Shown: in pieces, positions 29,935 to 39,550 of the stretch
How positions within the stretch are numbered: the first letter of the stretch is position 1
Layout of the letters: every line of letters starts with the position of its first letter
Program-made: the position numbers and the translations under genes
Source: Planotetraspora thailandica
Lineage (GTDB): Bacteria > Actinomycetota > Actinomycetes > Streptosporangiales > Streptosporangiaceae
NCBI RefSeq assembly: GCF_016863335.1
Contig: NZ_BOOR01000079.1
Location: forward strand, 1-51,335
Length of the DNA stretch: 51,335 nucleotides
Reading direction: 5' to 3'
Notes under the pieces: model-generated
Told to the model about the DNA's origin: nothing
The model's database searches: none
The model's input: only the letters and a program-made list of their open reading frames with translations

Positions 29935-32784
29935 GTGGGTTCGATGGCTGGAGGGGAACCTCCCTCAGGCAACGATCCGCTGATCTCTGGTCCAGCAGGG
30001 CCGTTGATGGGACGCGAACGTGATCTCGCCCGGCTCGGCGACTTCGTTGACCACACCGAAGTCCAGGGCGGCGCGTTCGTGCTGTTGGGCGAAGCCGGGG
30101 TCGGCAAGTCCGTGCTGTTGGAGGTCGCTACAGCACGCGCGCAGGCAGCCGGCCACAGGGTGTTGCACGCCTCCGGCTCGCAGTTCGAGGCCGAGGTGAG
30201 CTTCGCCGGCCTCCACCAGATTCTCCACCCGCTCTTCGCAGACCTGCCGAACTTGAGTCCGGTGCATGAGCGGGCACTGAGCGTCGCCTTGGGGCTGGGG
30301 GAAGGAGCACCGCCAGGTCAACTCCTGGTGGCGAACGCGGCTCTGACTCTCCTCCGCCAGGCCGCCGTCCCTCGTCCACTGTTGGTGGTCATCGACGACA
30401 TCGCGTGGCTGGACCGGGCCAGCGCCGTCGTTCTGGGCTTTGTGGCGCGCCGCCTCACCGGCAGCCGAGTCGCGCTGCTCGCGGCATCCCGCTCCGGCGA
30501 GGAGAGCTTCTTCGAACACACCGGACTGCCCGGCTATGAGTTGCAGCCACTGGCCGAGCCGGACGCCACAGCCTTGCTGAAAGCGCACTTCCCCGCGCTG
30601 GCGCCGCGGACTCACCGGCGGCTGCTGGCCGATGCTCAGGGCAACCCGCTGGCCCTGCTGGAGTTGCCGGTGGCGCTCGACGGCGTCCAACGGGTCTCGG
30701 GCAGCGCGCTGCCTCCGGTTCTGCCGCTCAGCGGGCGTCTGCAGGCGGTGTTCGCCTCACGGATCAAAGATCTGCCCGCCGCGACGTATGACCTGCTGCT
30801 GCTCGCCGTTCTAGATGGCACCGGCGATCTGAACGTCCTGCACGCGAGTGAGCCCAGGACGCAAGAGACGGACGTGTTGGGCCCTGCGGAACAGGCGCGG
30901 CTGGTCCGGGTCGAGCAAGGCGCCAGAAGACTGGTCTTTCGCCATCCGCTGATCGGCTCGGCGGTGGTGGAGTTGTCAACGGGCGAGCAGCGCCGCCGGG
31001 CACACCGGCTGCTAGCCGAGCGGCTCGCCGACCGGCCTGAACGGAGGGCGTGGCACCTTGCTGAGGCGGCCGTGGGCGCCGATGAGGGGGTCGCCGCGCT
31101 GCTTCAGGCCGTGGCACACGCGAACCTGCGGCGCGGTGACAGCGTCCGTGCCATCACTCTGCTCCTGCGCGCGGCCGAGATGAGCCCGGCCGACATCGAC
31201 CGGGCCGGACGGCTGGGGGAAGCCGCCTATCTCGGCGCGATCGTGAACGGTGACCTGCGCGATGCGCCGCACCTGCTGGAGTTGGCTCGCCGCGCGGACC
31301 GGCGGGGCGAGTCGCTGGCCACCGCGGTTGCCGGCGCCTACCAGCTCCTCAACGGCGACGGTGATGTGGACAGCGCGCATCGACTGATGGTCGGCGCGAT
31401 CGAGATGCTGGCCGATCCCGGGGACGCCCACAACAAACCCCTCATCGAGGGGCTCTATACCCTGCTCATGGTGTGCTATTTCGGCGGACGTGCCGAGTTG
31501 TGGGAACCCTTCCACGCTGCGATCCGTCGTCTCAGACCAGGGCCTCCTGAGCTGTTGGACATCCTTGGCAAAACCTTCTCGGATCCGGCTCGCCTGGCGC
31601 CGCCGGTGCTTGATCGGCTGGACGCCGCCATCGCGGGCCTGAAGCAGGAGGTCATCCCAGCACGTATCTCCCGCATCGGCATCGCCGGCTCTTACGTCGA
31701 CCGGTTGGGACAGTGCCGCGAAGGGTTGTGGCGGGTTATCGGCCACGGCCGCGACGGCGGAGCCGTCACCTCGGCGATCGAGGCGCTGTTCCTGCTGGGA
31801 AACGACGCCTTCCTCGTGGGTCAGTGGGAGGAGATGGAGCAGGTCGTCGACGAGGGCCTGACGCTGTGCGACAAGCACGGCTACCGGCTGTTGGCCTGGA
31901 CCGGGATCTACCTTCGGGCGATGCTGGCCGCCGCGCGCGGGCAGGCGGACACCGCCACGGTGCTGGCCGACCAGATGATCCGCTGGGCGACACCGCGAAG
32001 AGCACGCGCGCTCCAGTGCTACGCCTGGCAGATCAGAGCGCTGGTGGCGCTGGGCAGGGGGGATTTCGAGGATGCCTATCACCAGTCCGCCGCCATCAGC
32101 CCGGCGGGTGTGCTGGCCTCGCATGTCCCGCACGCGCTGTGGAGCATCACGGACCTGGTCGAGGCCGCCGTGCGAACCGGCCGCCACGCCGAAGCGGCCG
32201 CTCATGCGGCCGCCGTGGGCCGTGCCGGGCTGGCCCTGATCTCGCCGCGACTGGCGATGGTCGCCGGCGCCTCGGCGGCGATGATCGCTCCCGACGGGCA
32301 GTACAGCCGGTTGTTCGAGGCCGCACTCGCCACCACCGACGCGGAGCGCTGGCCGTTCGAACGGGCCCGCCTCCAGCTCACCTATGGTGAGCGCCTGCGC
32401 CGCGACAAGGCCACCGCCGAGGCCCGCACACAGCTGGCGGCCGCGGTCGACACGTTCCGCAGCCTGGATGCCCGGCCCTGGACGGCCAGAGCAAGCGCTG
32501 AGCTGCGGGCAACAGGCCTGTCCATCGGACAGGGCAAGGCCGCTGCGGGAATGGCCTCGCTCACTCCCCAGCAGCAGGAGATCGCCGTGCTCGCCGCCGC
32601 GGGACTGACCAACAAGCAGATCGGCGAGCGGCTGTTCCTGTCTCCGCGTACCGTCGCCAATCACCTGTACCAGCTGTTTCCGAAGCTCGGTGTCGCCTCC
32701 CGGGCCGCGCTTTCCGATGCGCTGACGACCGCTCCTGTTGATCTGCCCAAAGGAGACGGCGAAGAGCAGGCCTCCAGTCGGTAG
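29935..32784 (+). CDS. LAL (LuxR-family) transcriptional regulator
   Basis: A protein of about 949 residues: an AAA/STAND ATPase domain with Walker A LLGEAGVGKSVLLE (residues 52-59 for GEAGVGKS) and Walker B LLVVIDDIAWLDRAS, a long TPR-like middle (for example LAWTGIYLRAMLAAARGQAD), and a C-terminal LuxR HTH (SLTPQQQEIAVLAAAGLTNK; QIGERLFLSPRTVANHL). LALs such as MalT and many antibiotic-pathway activators switch on ATP and ligand. The start is uncertain: GTG 29935 has AAGG upstream; ATGs at 29944 and 30007 are alternatives. Its neighbour on both sides is informative: an acyl-CoA synthetase before and another LAL after. Confidence 0.9.
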   Translation: MGSMAGGEPPSGNDPLISGPAGPLMGRERDLARLGDFVDHTEVQGGAFVLLGEAGVGKSVLLEVATARAQAAGHRVLHASGSQFEAEVSFAGLHQILHPLFADLPNLSPVHERALSVALGLGEGAPPGQLLVANAALTLLRQAAVPRPLLVVIDDIAWLDRASAVVLGFVARRLTGSRVALLAASRSGEESFFEHTGLPGYELQPLAEPDATALLKAHFPALAPRTHRRLLADAQGNPLALLELPVALDGVQRVSGSALPPVLPLSGRLQAVFASRIKDLPAATYDLLLLAVLDGTGDLNVLHASEPRTQETDVLGPAEQARLVRVEQGARRLVFRHPLIGSAVVELSTGEQRRRAHRLLAERLADRPERRAWHLAEAAVGADEGVAALLQAVAHANLRRGDSVRAITLLLRAAEMSPADIDRAGRLGEAAYLGAIVNGDLRDAPHLLELARRADRRGESLATAVAGAYQLLNGDGDVDSAHRLMVGAIEMLADPGDAHNKPLIEGLYTLLMVCYFGGRAELWEPFHAAIRRLRPGPPELLDILGKTFSDPARLAPPVLDRLDAAIAGLKQEVIPARISRIGIAGSYVDRLGQCREGLWRVIGHGRDGGAVTSAIEALFLLGNDAFLVGQWEEMEQVVDEGLTLCDKHGYRLLAWTGIYLRAMLAAARGQADTATVLADQMIRWATPRRARALQCYAWQIRALVALGRGDFEDAYHQSAAISPAGVLASHVPHALWSITDLVEAAVRTGRHAEAAAHAAAVGRAGLALISPRLAMVAGASAAMIAPDGQYSRLFEAALATTDAERWPFERARLQLTYGERLRRDKATAEARTQLAAAVDTFRSLDARPWTARASAELRATGLSIGQGKAAAGMASLTPQQQEIAVLAAAGLTNKQIGERLFLSPRTVANHLYQLFPKLGVASRAALSDALTTAPVDLPKGDGEEQASSR

Positions 32785-33079
32785 CCCGGACACCGATGCA
32801 CGGTAGGCCCGTAGGCGGAGGCCGCCCGTGCGATGTCGCGCTGGGCCAACGACGAATCCAAGTCAAATTACTCAATCGAGCCTTTCGTCCTGCGATCTAG
32901 CGTGAGTGCCATGCCCAAGGTGTCTCACCGGCGAAGGAGCTGATCATCACCACCCCACCCGATCGCGCGGAGCCACCACGTCGTCACCGGCACGCGGCGC
33001 GCATGGGTCTCGAACGGCTCGTCGACGTATCGATGGCCGGCCCGGCCGAAACGGCAGGGCGGCGCGCGGGACGTGGAAG

Positions 33080-35779
33080 GTGAGCATCATCCGTGACCTG
33101 GTGGGACGAGACGCCGAACTGCGCGACCTGTTCTCACTGCTGGACGGCGTGAAGGAGAACGGCGGCGCGCTCGTGTTGAGCGGCGCGCCTGGCGTCGGCA
33201 AGTCGGCGCTGCTCGGAGCCGCCACGGCCGAGGCCGAGGCGCGGGGCACGCACGTGCTGACCGTGACCGGCGTGCCCGCCGAAGTCCAGGTCCCGTACGA
33301 GGGTCTGCGCAGGCTGCTCGCGGGGGCCGGGCTCGCGCCCGGCGACCTGGACGGCGGGGCGCTGCACACCGCCATGTCCGTGCTGCACCGGCTGTCCGCG
33401 CTGGCGGGCGACACGCCCGTGGTGCTCGCCGTCGAGGACGCGCACTGGCTGGACGAACCGAGCTGGGAGGTTCTCGCGTTCGTCGGCCGCCGGCTGCGTT
33501 CGGACGCCGTGGTGCTGCTGGCGACGTCGCGTGACGACGCCGACGCCCAGGCCAGGCTCTGCTCCTCGGGGCTGCCCACGCTGACGGTGCCGCCGCTGAC
33601 CGACCAGGCGGCGGCCGAACTGCTGGCGAGGATCGCGCCCGACCTGGGCATCGCGCTGCGGGCCCGCGTGCTGGCGGAGGCGGTAGGCAACCCGCTCGCG
33701 CTGAGGGAGTTCGCCGCACTGGCGTCCCGGCAGGACCAGGAGTTGCTGGCCTCGAGCAGACTGCCGTTGACCGAGCGGCTGGAGCGCGCGTTCGCCCAGG
33801 CGCTCGCCGCGCTGCCCGCCGGCACCAGGACTTTGGCGCTCGTCGCCGCCGTGAACGAGGACGACGCGATCGAGGAGAACACGCGGGCCGCGTCCCTGCT
33901 GGCGGGCACGCCGATCGACACGACCGCGCTGACCCCCGCGATCCGGACGGGACTGGTCGTGGCCGACGCCGTGCGCGTCAGGTTCCGGCACCCATTGATC
34001 AGGTCGGCGATCGTCCAGGCGGCCGGGGCCGACCTGTTACGCGATGTGCACGCCGCGCTCGCCGCCACCCTGCCCGATGAGGACGACCGCAGGATCTGGC
34101 ACCGGGCGGCCGCCGCGACGTCCCACGATGACGACATCGCAGCCGGGCTGGCCGCCGCCGCGCTGCGCGCCCACGCCAGGGGCGCGTCGGGGTTCGCGCT
34201 GGAGGCGATGGAGCGCGCCGCATACCTCAGCGCCGACCCGGCCCGCCGGGGCGCACGGCTGATCGACGCCGCCGTGATGGCCTTCGATCTCGGCGATCGT
34301 GCCACCCTGGAACGCCTCTTCGGCCGCGCGGAGGATGCCGATCTCGCACCGATCGACCGGTCCAGGCTCTCCTACTTCCGCGGCACCACCGTGCATTACG
34401 TGTGGACCGGCGTGGACCGGTTGTCCGAACTCGCCGGCTTCCTCGATGAGATGCGCGCACGCGACGGTTCAACGTTCGCGCTGAGCTGGCTGACCATGGT
34501 CAGCATGCGCTGGTTCTTCTCCAACCCCCCGCTGGACGCACGCGCGCCCCTGCTCGCCGCGATCGAACGGCTGGCCGTATCGCCAGACGACCCGCAGATC
34601 GTCACGTCGATCGCGCTGATCGCTCCGGTGGAACGCGGCAGGCAGACCCTGGCCCGGCTCGACGCACTGAGCCGGGCGAGCTGGGTCAGCCCGCCCCACC
34701 TGCAACTGCTGGCCATGGCTGCGAGCGCGATCGGGACTTTCCCACTGGCCGCGCGGCTGTACGCGGAGGCGATCACCGGGATGCGGTCGCGGGGGCCGTT
34801 CGGGTCGCTCGCGCAGTCGCTCGTCGGGCAGGCCACGGCGGCGGCACGGCTCGCCGACACCCGGCTCGGGATCGTCGCCGCCGCCGAGGCCAGGGCGCTG
34901 GCCACGGAGACAAGGCAGCCGCAGTGGGTGCTCACCGCAGACGCCGTGTCCGCCGAGATCCACGCACTGCGCGGCGACACCTCCACCGCACGCGACCTCG
35001 CCGCACAGGCCGGACAAGCGTTCCTGTCGATCGGCGCGCACCCCATGCTCGCCCTCGTCCAACTCGCGCGCGGAGCCGCCGAACTGGCCGACGGAACCTT
35101 CGACGCCGCCTGGGACGCCCTGCGCCCGATCTTCGACCCCACCGAGATCAGCTACAACCAGTACATGCGACTGTGGGCACTGCCACACCTGGCGGAAGCG
35201 GCCCTGCACAGCGGACGCCAACAGGAGCTGCGCGCGGTCGCCGAAGAGCTCGCCCCGATCATCGAGGAGAGCGGATCGCCGATCGGGCACGTGGCACTCG
35301 CCTACATCAGGGCCGTCACCGCCCCCGACGAGACCGCCGAGCAGCTGTTCACCCGGGCGCTGCGTGAGGACCTGGTCGGCTGGCCGTTCGAACGGGCACG
35401 ACTGCGCCACGCCTGGGGCGCATGGCTACGCCGCCAACGCCGTTCCACCGAGGCCCGGGCCCCACTACGCGCGGCGGCCGAGACGTTCGACGCCCTCGGC
35501 GCGGTGCCCTGGGCCGAACGCGCGCTGCGCGAACTACGCGCCAGCGGCGAACGGATCCGCCGCAGGCACGATACCCGCGACCGCCTCACCGCCCAGGAGC
35601 TCCAGATCGCCCAACTCATCGCCGAAGGGCTGACCAACCGCGACATCGGCCAACGGCTGTTCGTCTCGCCCCGCACGGTCAGCACGCACCTGTCGCGCAT
35701 CTTCCCCAAGCTCGGCATCACCACCCGCGGCGAACTGAGCCGCCTCATGGCCGCGCGGGAGGGCGATTACATCATTTGA
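33080..35779 (+). CDS. LAL (LuxR-family) transcriptional regulator
   Basis: An 899-residue LAL: Walker A VLSGAPGVGKSALLGA (GAPGVGKS at 35-42), Walker B VVLAVEDAHWLDEPSW, sensor segment VRVRFRHPLIRSAIVQ, TPR-like repeats, and a C-terminal LuxR HTH (RLTAQELQIAQLIAEGLTNR; DIGQRLFVSPRTVSTHLSRI). It is related to but clearly different from the LAL 295 bp upstream. Start GTG 33080 (MSIIRDLVGRDAEL) matches LAL N-termini; the open frame extends upstream into non-protein-like sequence. It is followed after 73 bp by two alpha/beta hydrolase genes on the same strand, which are likely targets. Confidence 0.92.
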   Translation: MSIIRDLVGRDAELRDLFSLLDGVKENGGALVLSGAPGVGKSALLGAATAEAEARGTHVLTVTGVPAEVQVPYEGLRRLLAGAGLAPGDLDGGALHTAMSVLHRLSALAGDTPVVLAVEDAHWLDEPSWEVLAFVGRRLRSDAVVLLATSRDDADAQARLCSSGLPTLTVPPLTDQAAAELLARIAPDLGIALRARVLAEAVGNPLALREFAALASRQDQELLASSRLPLTERLERAFAQALAALPAGTRTLALVAAVNEDDAIEENTRAASLLAGTPIDTTALTPAIRTGLVVADAVRVRFRHPLIRSAIVQAAGADLLRDVHAALAATLPDEDDRRIWHRAAAATSHDDDIAAGLAAAALRAHARGASGFALEAMERAAYLSADPARRGARLIDAAVMAFDLGDRATLERLFGRAEDADLAPIDRSRLSYFRGTTVHYVWTGVDRLSELAGFLDEMRARDGSTFALSWLTMVSMRWFFSNPPLDARAPLLAAIERLAVSPDDPQIVTSIALIAPVERGRQTLARLDALSRASWVSPPHLQLLAMAASAIGTFPLAARLYAEAITGMRSRGPFGSLAQSLVGQATAAARLADTRLGIVAAAEARALATETRQPQWVLTADAVSAEIHALRGDTSTARDLAAQAGQAFLSIGAHPMLALVQLARGAAELADGTFDAAWDALRPIFDPTEISYNQYMRLWALPHLAEAALHSGRQQELRAVAEELAPIIEESGSPIGHVALAYIRAVTAPDETAEQLFTRALREDLVGWPFERARLRHAWGAWLRRQRRSTEARAPLRAAAETFDALGAVPWAERALRELRASGERIRRRHDTRDRLTAQELQIAQLIAEGLTNRDIGQRLFVSPRTVSTHLSRIFPKLGITTRGELSRLMAAREGDYII

Positions 35780-35852
35780 CGTACGCGAGGAGAGAAGTCC
35801 GATTCCTACCGTTAGATGCGTTCCACTCCTTCTTTCCTCACAGAGGAGCGCC

Positions 35853-36530
35853 ATGATCCGCAACATCGTGCTCGTGCACGGCGGCTTCGTCGACGGCTCC
35901 GGCTGGCAGGCCGTGTACGACCTGCTCGTCGCCGACGGCTTCCGCGTGTCAGTCGTGCAGCATCCGACCCTGTCCCTCGCCGGGGACGTCGCCGCCACCC
36001 ACCAGGTCGTCGACGCCCTGGACGGCCCCTGCGTCCTGGTCGGCCACTCCTACGGGGGCGTCGTGATCAGCGAGGCCGGCAGACACGACAAGGTCGCCGC
36101 ACTGGCCTACATCGCGGCCTTCGCCCCGGACAAGGGCGAGTCGGTCAACACGCTCATCGCCGACCCGCCGCCCGGCGCGCCCGTCCCGCCGATCCTGCCC
36201 CCGGTCAACGGATTCCTCTTCCTCGACCGGGAGAAGTTCCACGCGTCGTTCGCGGGGGACCTGCCCGCCGACCAGGCGGCCTTCATGGCCGACTCGCAGG
36301 TGCCGTGGGGCGTGGACGCCCTCGGCGACACGGTCACCGAACCCGCGTGGCGCGCCAAGCCGACCTGGTACCTGGTGGCGACCGACGACCGGATGATCCC
36401 GCCGCCCGCCCAGCACGCGATGGCCCAGCGCGCCGGCGCGACCGTCGCGGAGACGCCGGGCAGCCACTCGGTCTACCTGTCGCAGCCGGCCGCGGCCGCC
36501 GACCTCATCCGCCAGGCCGCCGCCTCCTGA
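35853..36530 (+). CDS. Alpha/beta hydrolase (EstC-like), cytoplasmic
   Basis: A 225-residue small hydrolase: NIVLVHGGFVDGSGWQAVYD, nucleophile elbow LVGHSYGGVVIS with Ser66, ALAYIAAFAPDKGESV, acid in WYLVATDDRMIPP, and histidine in GSHSVYLSQPAA. No signal peptide. It is one of four related copies in the window (20341, 36756, 42224). Start ATG 35853 follows AGAGGAGCGCC. It is directly downstream of the LAL at 33080, so it is likely controlled by it. Family members hydrolyse esters of small molecules; some annotate as chloroperoxidase-like, which motif order alone cannot decide. Confidence 0.9.
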   Translation: MIRNIVLVHGGFVDGSGWQAVYDLLVADGFRVSVVQHPTLSLAGDVAATHQVVDALDGPCVLVGHSYGGVVISEAGRHDKVAALAYIAAFAPDKGESVNTLIADPPPGAPVPPILPPVNGFLFLDREKFHASFAGDLPADQAAFMADSQVPWGVDALGDTVTEPAWRAKPTWYLVATDDRMIPPPAQHAMAQRAGATVAETPGSHSVYLSQPAAAADLIRQAAAS

Positions 36531-36755
36531 TCACGGCCGTCATCGGCCTCGCACCAAAGGGCGATCGTCGCGTCGACGCCCTCAACGGGGCGCGCGCTTC
36601 CGCACCGGACGCCACCCGAGGCACCCGCCGGGGCGCCCGCCCCGCAGACCGCTTTTCCTGCGATTTCTCACACCGAGCGACCGAGCCGGCAGGCACTGGA
36701 TCGCCCGCACAGCACCCAGCGGATCGCTCCTCCCTATAGCTAGGAACCAACTTCG

Positions 36756-37586
36756 ATGAACAGAATTCACCGCCGCGCGCTGATGACCGCCGTGGCAGCC
36801 GTCGCCGCCATCGCGGCCATCATGCCCACCGCCTCCGCCGCCTCCGGCCCGGCCGCCACAGCGCCGGCGTCCCCCAAGCCGACGGTCGTCCTGGTGCACG
36901 GCGGATTCGCCGACGGCTCCAACTGGAACGGCGTGATCAAGCGCCTGGAGAAGGACGGCTATCCGGTCGTCGCCCCGGCCAACCCGCTGCGCGGCCTGCC
37001 CACGGACGCGGCCTACATCTCCAGCTTCCTCGACTCCATCAAGGGCCCGGTCATCCTCGCCGGCCACTCGTACGGCGGAGCCGTCATCACCAACGCCGCG
37101 GTGGGACACCCCAACGTCAAGGCGCTGGTCTACGTCGCCGCGTTCGTCCCCGACAAGGGTGAGCAGCTCGGCGTCCTCATCCAGAAGTATCCCGGCAGCG
37201 AGATCCAGGCCGCCCTGAACGAGGTGCCCTTCACCAACGCCGACGGCACCACCGGCACCGACCTCTATCTGCGGCCCGACCGCTTCCACGACGTCTTCGC
37301 CGCCGACCTCCCCCAGAGCGTCACCCGCCTGATGGCCGCCGAGCAGCGCCCGTTCAGCGCCTCCTCCTTCACCGACGTCACCACCGGCGCTGCCTGGCAC
37401 ACGATCCCGTCCTGGGGCATCGTCGCCACCGCCGACAAGTCCATTCCCCCGGCGCTCGAGCGGTTCGAGTACCAGCGCGCCCGCTCCCACGTCGTGGAGG
37501 TCAAGGGAGCCTCCCACGTCGTCATGATCAGCCACCCCGCAGCTGTGGCCGATGTGATCGAGGACGCGGCCGAGCACACCAGCTGA
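36756..37586 (+). CDS. Exported alpha/beta hydrolase (EstC-like)
   Basis: A 276-residue hydrolase with an N-terminal export signal (MNRIHRRALMTAVAAVAAIA then MPTASAASG; twin Arg after the start), so it is probably secreted. The core resembles the neighbouring gene: VVLVHGGFADGSNWNGVIK, AGHSYGGAVITN with Ser105, ALVYVAAFVPDKGEQ, AWHTIPSWGIVATADKSIPP, and GASHVVMISHP. Closest copy in the window is the exported hydrolase at 42224-43021, which shares the block NPNVKALVYVAAF. A 225-bp gap separates it from the previous hydrolase. A GCGCCGG/CCGGCGC hairpin at 37602-37625 may end the transcript. Confidence 0.9.
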   Translation: MNRIHRRALMTAVAAVAAIAAIMPTASAASGPAATAPASPKPTVVLVHGGFADGSNWNGVIKRLEKDGYPVVAPANPLRGLPTDAAYISSFLDSIKGPVILAGHSYGGAVITNAAVGHPNVKALVYVAAFVPDKGEQLGVLIQKYPGSEIQAALNEVPFTNADGTTGTDLYLRPDRFHDVFAADLPQSVTRLMAAEQRPFSASSFTDVTTGAAWHTIPSWGIVATADKSIPPALERFEYQRARSHVVEVKGASHVVMISHPAAVADVIEDAAEHTS

Positions 37587-37830
37587 CCCATTCACCCGGC
37601 TGCGCCGGCATCGGACCCCCGGCGCCGGAGCAGCTCGGTACGACTCGCCCACCGAACCGCTGAGGGAGAGACTCTTGAAGTAATCGAGCCTCGCCGCGAC
37701 CTGCGACGAAACCCTGAACCATCGGGATGAACTGCAACGGCCGTCTCGGCGGTTCTGGGCATTTCGCGGCGATCACAGTGTCATGTGCCCTGAGTGTGCC
37801 CTGGGTCAGCGGTGGCGTGTCGCGAGATCG

Positions 37831-38736
37831 CTACAGGTGCAGGGTTCCGCTGCGGGCGCGGTGCTCAAGCGGTGAGTGTCCGTGCAGCTGGCGGAAAGCC
37901 GTGCTGAAGGCGCGGACGTCGGGGTACCCGCACGCCCTGGCCACCTCTGTCACCGTGGGGCCCGCGTCGAGCAGCAGGGCGGCGGCCAGCTCGAGCCGCA
38001 TCCTGCGCAGGGTCGCCATCAGGGACGCGCCTGTCTGCTCGCGAAACAGCCGCTCGGCGTGCCGTTCGGACAGGTGGACGGTGGCGGCCACATCCCTGAC
38101 CCTGACCGGCCGGCACAGGTTGTCGGCGAGGTGCCGCCGCATCGCCGCCACCACCTGGGACGGCCGGTCCCTGGGAGGCGGCTCGACCTGCAGGTCGTCC
38201 TCGTTCGCGAACGCCCTGGCGGTGTCCACCACCAGCGCGGCGCCGAGACCGGCCAGTCCGGCGTCGTACCCGGACCGCACCGGGTCGGCGTACCCGGCGA
38301 GTGCGGTGACGACCTCGGCCAGCGAGCCGGTACGGCGCGACACCACAGGACCGGCGGGGTCGGTGAGGCCGGACCACCAGCCACGCTCGTCCGGACCCGG
38401 AGCCTCCCGGCCGCTCCGCAGGGTGAAGCCCCAGAAAGCGATGCCGAGCGGGTCCTCCCGGCTCGACTCGATCTCGTGCACATCACCCGGCCTGGCCAGG
38501 AACACCTCACCGGTGCCGACGTCATGGTGTTCCCCGCCGACGCTGAACCGGCCCGCACCGGTGTAGGCCAGGCAAACCTCGTGGAAGGAGTGCCGGTGCC
38601 AGTAGTTGCGCCAGGCGGGCTTGGTGTAGAACCCCCAGCTGACGAAGTCAGCCCTGAACCCTCCGACCTGGCAGGTGTCCAGCAGGCCGGTGAGGTCGGG
38701 CAGCCGACCCGCACCGGCCACGTCCGCCAAGCTCAA
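37831..38736 (-). CDS. AraC-family transcriptional regulator
   Basis: A 301-residue regulator: an N-terminal cupin (WHRHSFHEVCLAYTGAGRFS; VFLARPGDVHEIESS) and a C-terminal double HTH (RVRDVAATVHLSERHAERLF; VTEVARACGYPDVRAFSTAF). The gene starts with TTG at 38736 overlapping the stop of the dioxygenase gene (TTGA), with GGAG upstream inside that gene, so translation is coupled. Cupin-type AraC proteins usually respond to small polar ligands. The operon layout, regulator as last gene, suggests that it senses a product of the dioxygenase and controls the operon, possibly through the direct repeat at 39511-39550. Confidence 0.92.
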   Translation of the reverse strand: MSLADVAGAGRLPDLTGLLDTCQVGGFRADFVSWGFYTKPAWRNYWHRHSFHEVCLAYTGAGRFSVGGEHHDVGTGEVFLARPGDVHEIESSREDPLGIAFWGFTLRSGREAPGPDERGWWSGLTDPAGPVVSRRTGSLAEVVTALAGYADPVRSGYDAGLAGLGAALVVDTARAFANEDDLQVEPPPRDRPSQVVAAMRRHLADNLCRPVRVRDVAATVHLSERHAERLFREQTGASLMATLRRMRLELAAALLLDAGPTVTEVARACGYPDVRAFSTAFRQLHGHSPLEHRARSGTLHL

Positions 38737-39497
38737 GCCTGTCTCCTGCCCGTCGGGTCCACTCCCGACAGCATCATGCCCTGTCCCAGTGACCAGTCGT
38801 GCGCCTGGATCGCCGGTGGGTCGGCCGGGTCGCGGAACTGCACCAGCCAGGTGGTCCTGGCCTCGTCGCTGACGTTCACACCCGAGCCGTGAACGGTCAG
38901 GTAGGAGAAGAACAGCACGTCCCCCGCCTCCGCGGGCAGTGGCGTCGCGGCCTCGAACGGTACGTCGGTGAGGTGATGGCCATCCTCGGGGTCGTGCTCT
39001 CGCGGCCCCTGGAGGTGGCTGCCCGGAACGACGCGGACGCAGCCCTTGTGCTCCGGCGCGTCGTCCAGGTGGAATATCGCGGCGCCGACCCGATGATGGG
39101 TGTGGGGGAAGAACGGGTGGTCCTGGTGCAGCGGGAACGGCGAGCCGTTCTCCGGCGGCTTCACGAACAGTTTGGTGTGGTGCAGCTGTACGTTCGGCAC
39201 CCCCAGCACGGCCGCGGCGACGGAGGTGAACCGCTCGTCCACCAGCAACCGGGAGAACGCCGCCGCGTAGAACTGCGCGTCATGCAGGTGCTGCAGCCGC
39301 GTCGGCGCACCGGCCGTGAGCGCAGCGGCCGAACCCCAGGTCGGGTCCTCGTCTTGGTCCTGCTGCCCGAGCAGGTCATGGGCGACCCGGCGGTAGGCCG
39401 CCGCCTCATCCCTGGTCAGCAGGCCCTTCACCAGAACGTACCCGTGCTCGGCGTAGTGGCCGGCGAGAGTTCGCAGATCGATCGTGGTCACGGTCAT
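38733..39497 (-). CDS. Phytanoyl-CoA dioxygenase-family protein
   Basis: A 254-residue Fe(II)/2-oxoglutarate-dependent oxygenase of the PhyH family. The iron triad is complete: His124 and Asp126 in FPLHQDHPFF and His203 in LTVHGSG, with the 2-oxoglutarate-binding Arg214 in DEARTTWLVQF. PhyH-like enzymes hydroxylate or halogenate small molecules and ectoine; the target here is unknown. Start ATG 39497 has TGGAGGA five bases upstream. It is first in an operon with the AraC gene. Confidence 0.93.
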   Translation of the reverse strand: MTVTTIDLRTLAGHYAEHGYVLVKGLLTRDEAAAYRRVAHDLLGQQDQDEDPTWGSAAALTAGAPTRLQHLHDAQFYAAAFSRLLVDERFTSVAAAVLGVPNVQLHHTKLFVKPPENGSPFPLHQDHPFFPHTHHRVGAAIFHLDDAPEHKGCVRVVPGSHLQGPREHDPEDGHHLTDVPFEAATPLPAEAGDVLFFSYLTVHGSGVNVSDEARTTWLVQFRDPADPPAIQAHDWSLGQGMMLSGVDPTGRRQA

Positions 39498-39510
39498 CGT
39501 GTCCTCCAGT

Positions 39511-39550
39511 CGTGATCGACATCGACACTTCGTGGTCGACATCGACACTA
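39511..39550. promoter_or_regulatory. Tandem 20-bp direct repeat upstream of the dioxygenase-AraC operon
   Basis: CGTGATCGACATCGACACTT at 39511-39530 is followed immediately by CGTGGTCGACATCGACACTA at 39531-39550: 18 of 20 bases match. The repeat lies 14 bases before the dioxygenase ATG (39497, minus strand). A tandem repeat at this period fits an AraC-type binding site, and the AraC gene at 37831 belongs to the same operon. A bound protein so near the start would more likely repress or overlap the ribosome-binding site than activate from upstream. Confidence 0.6.
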
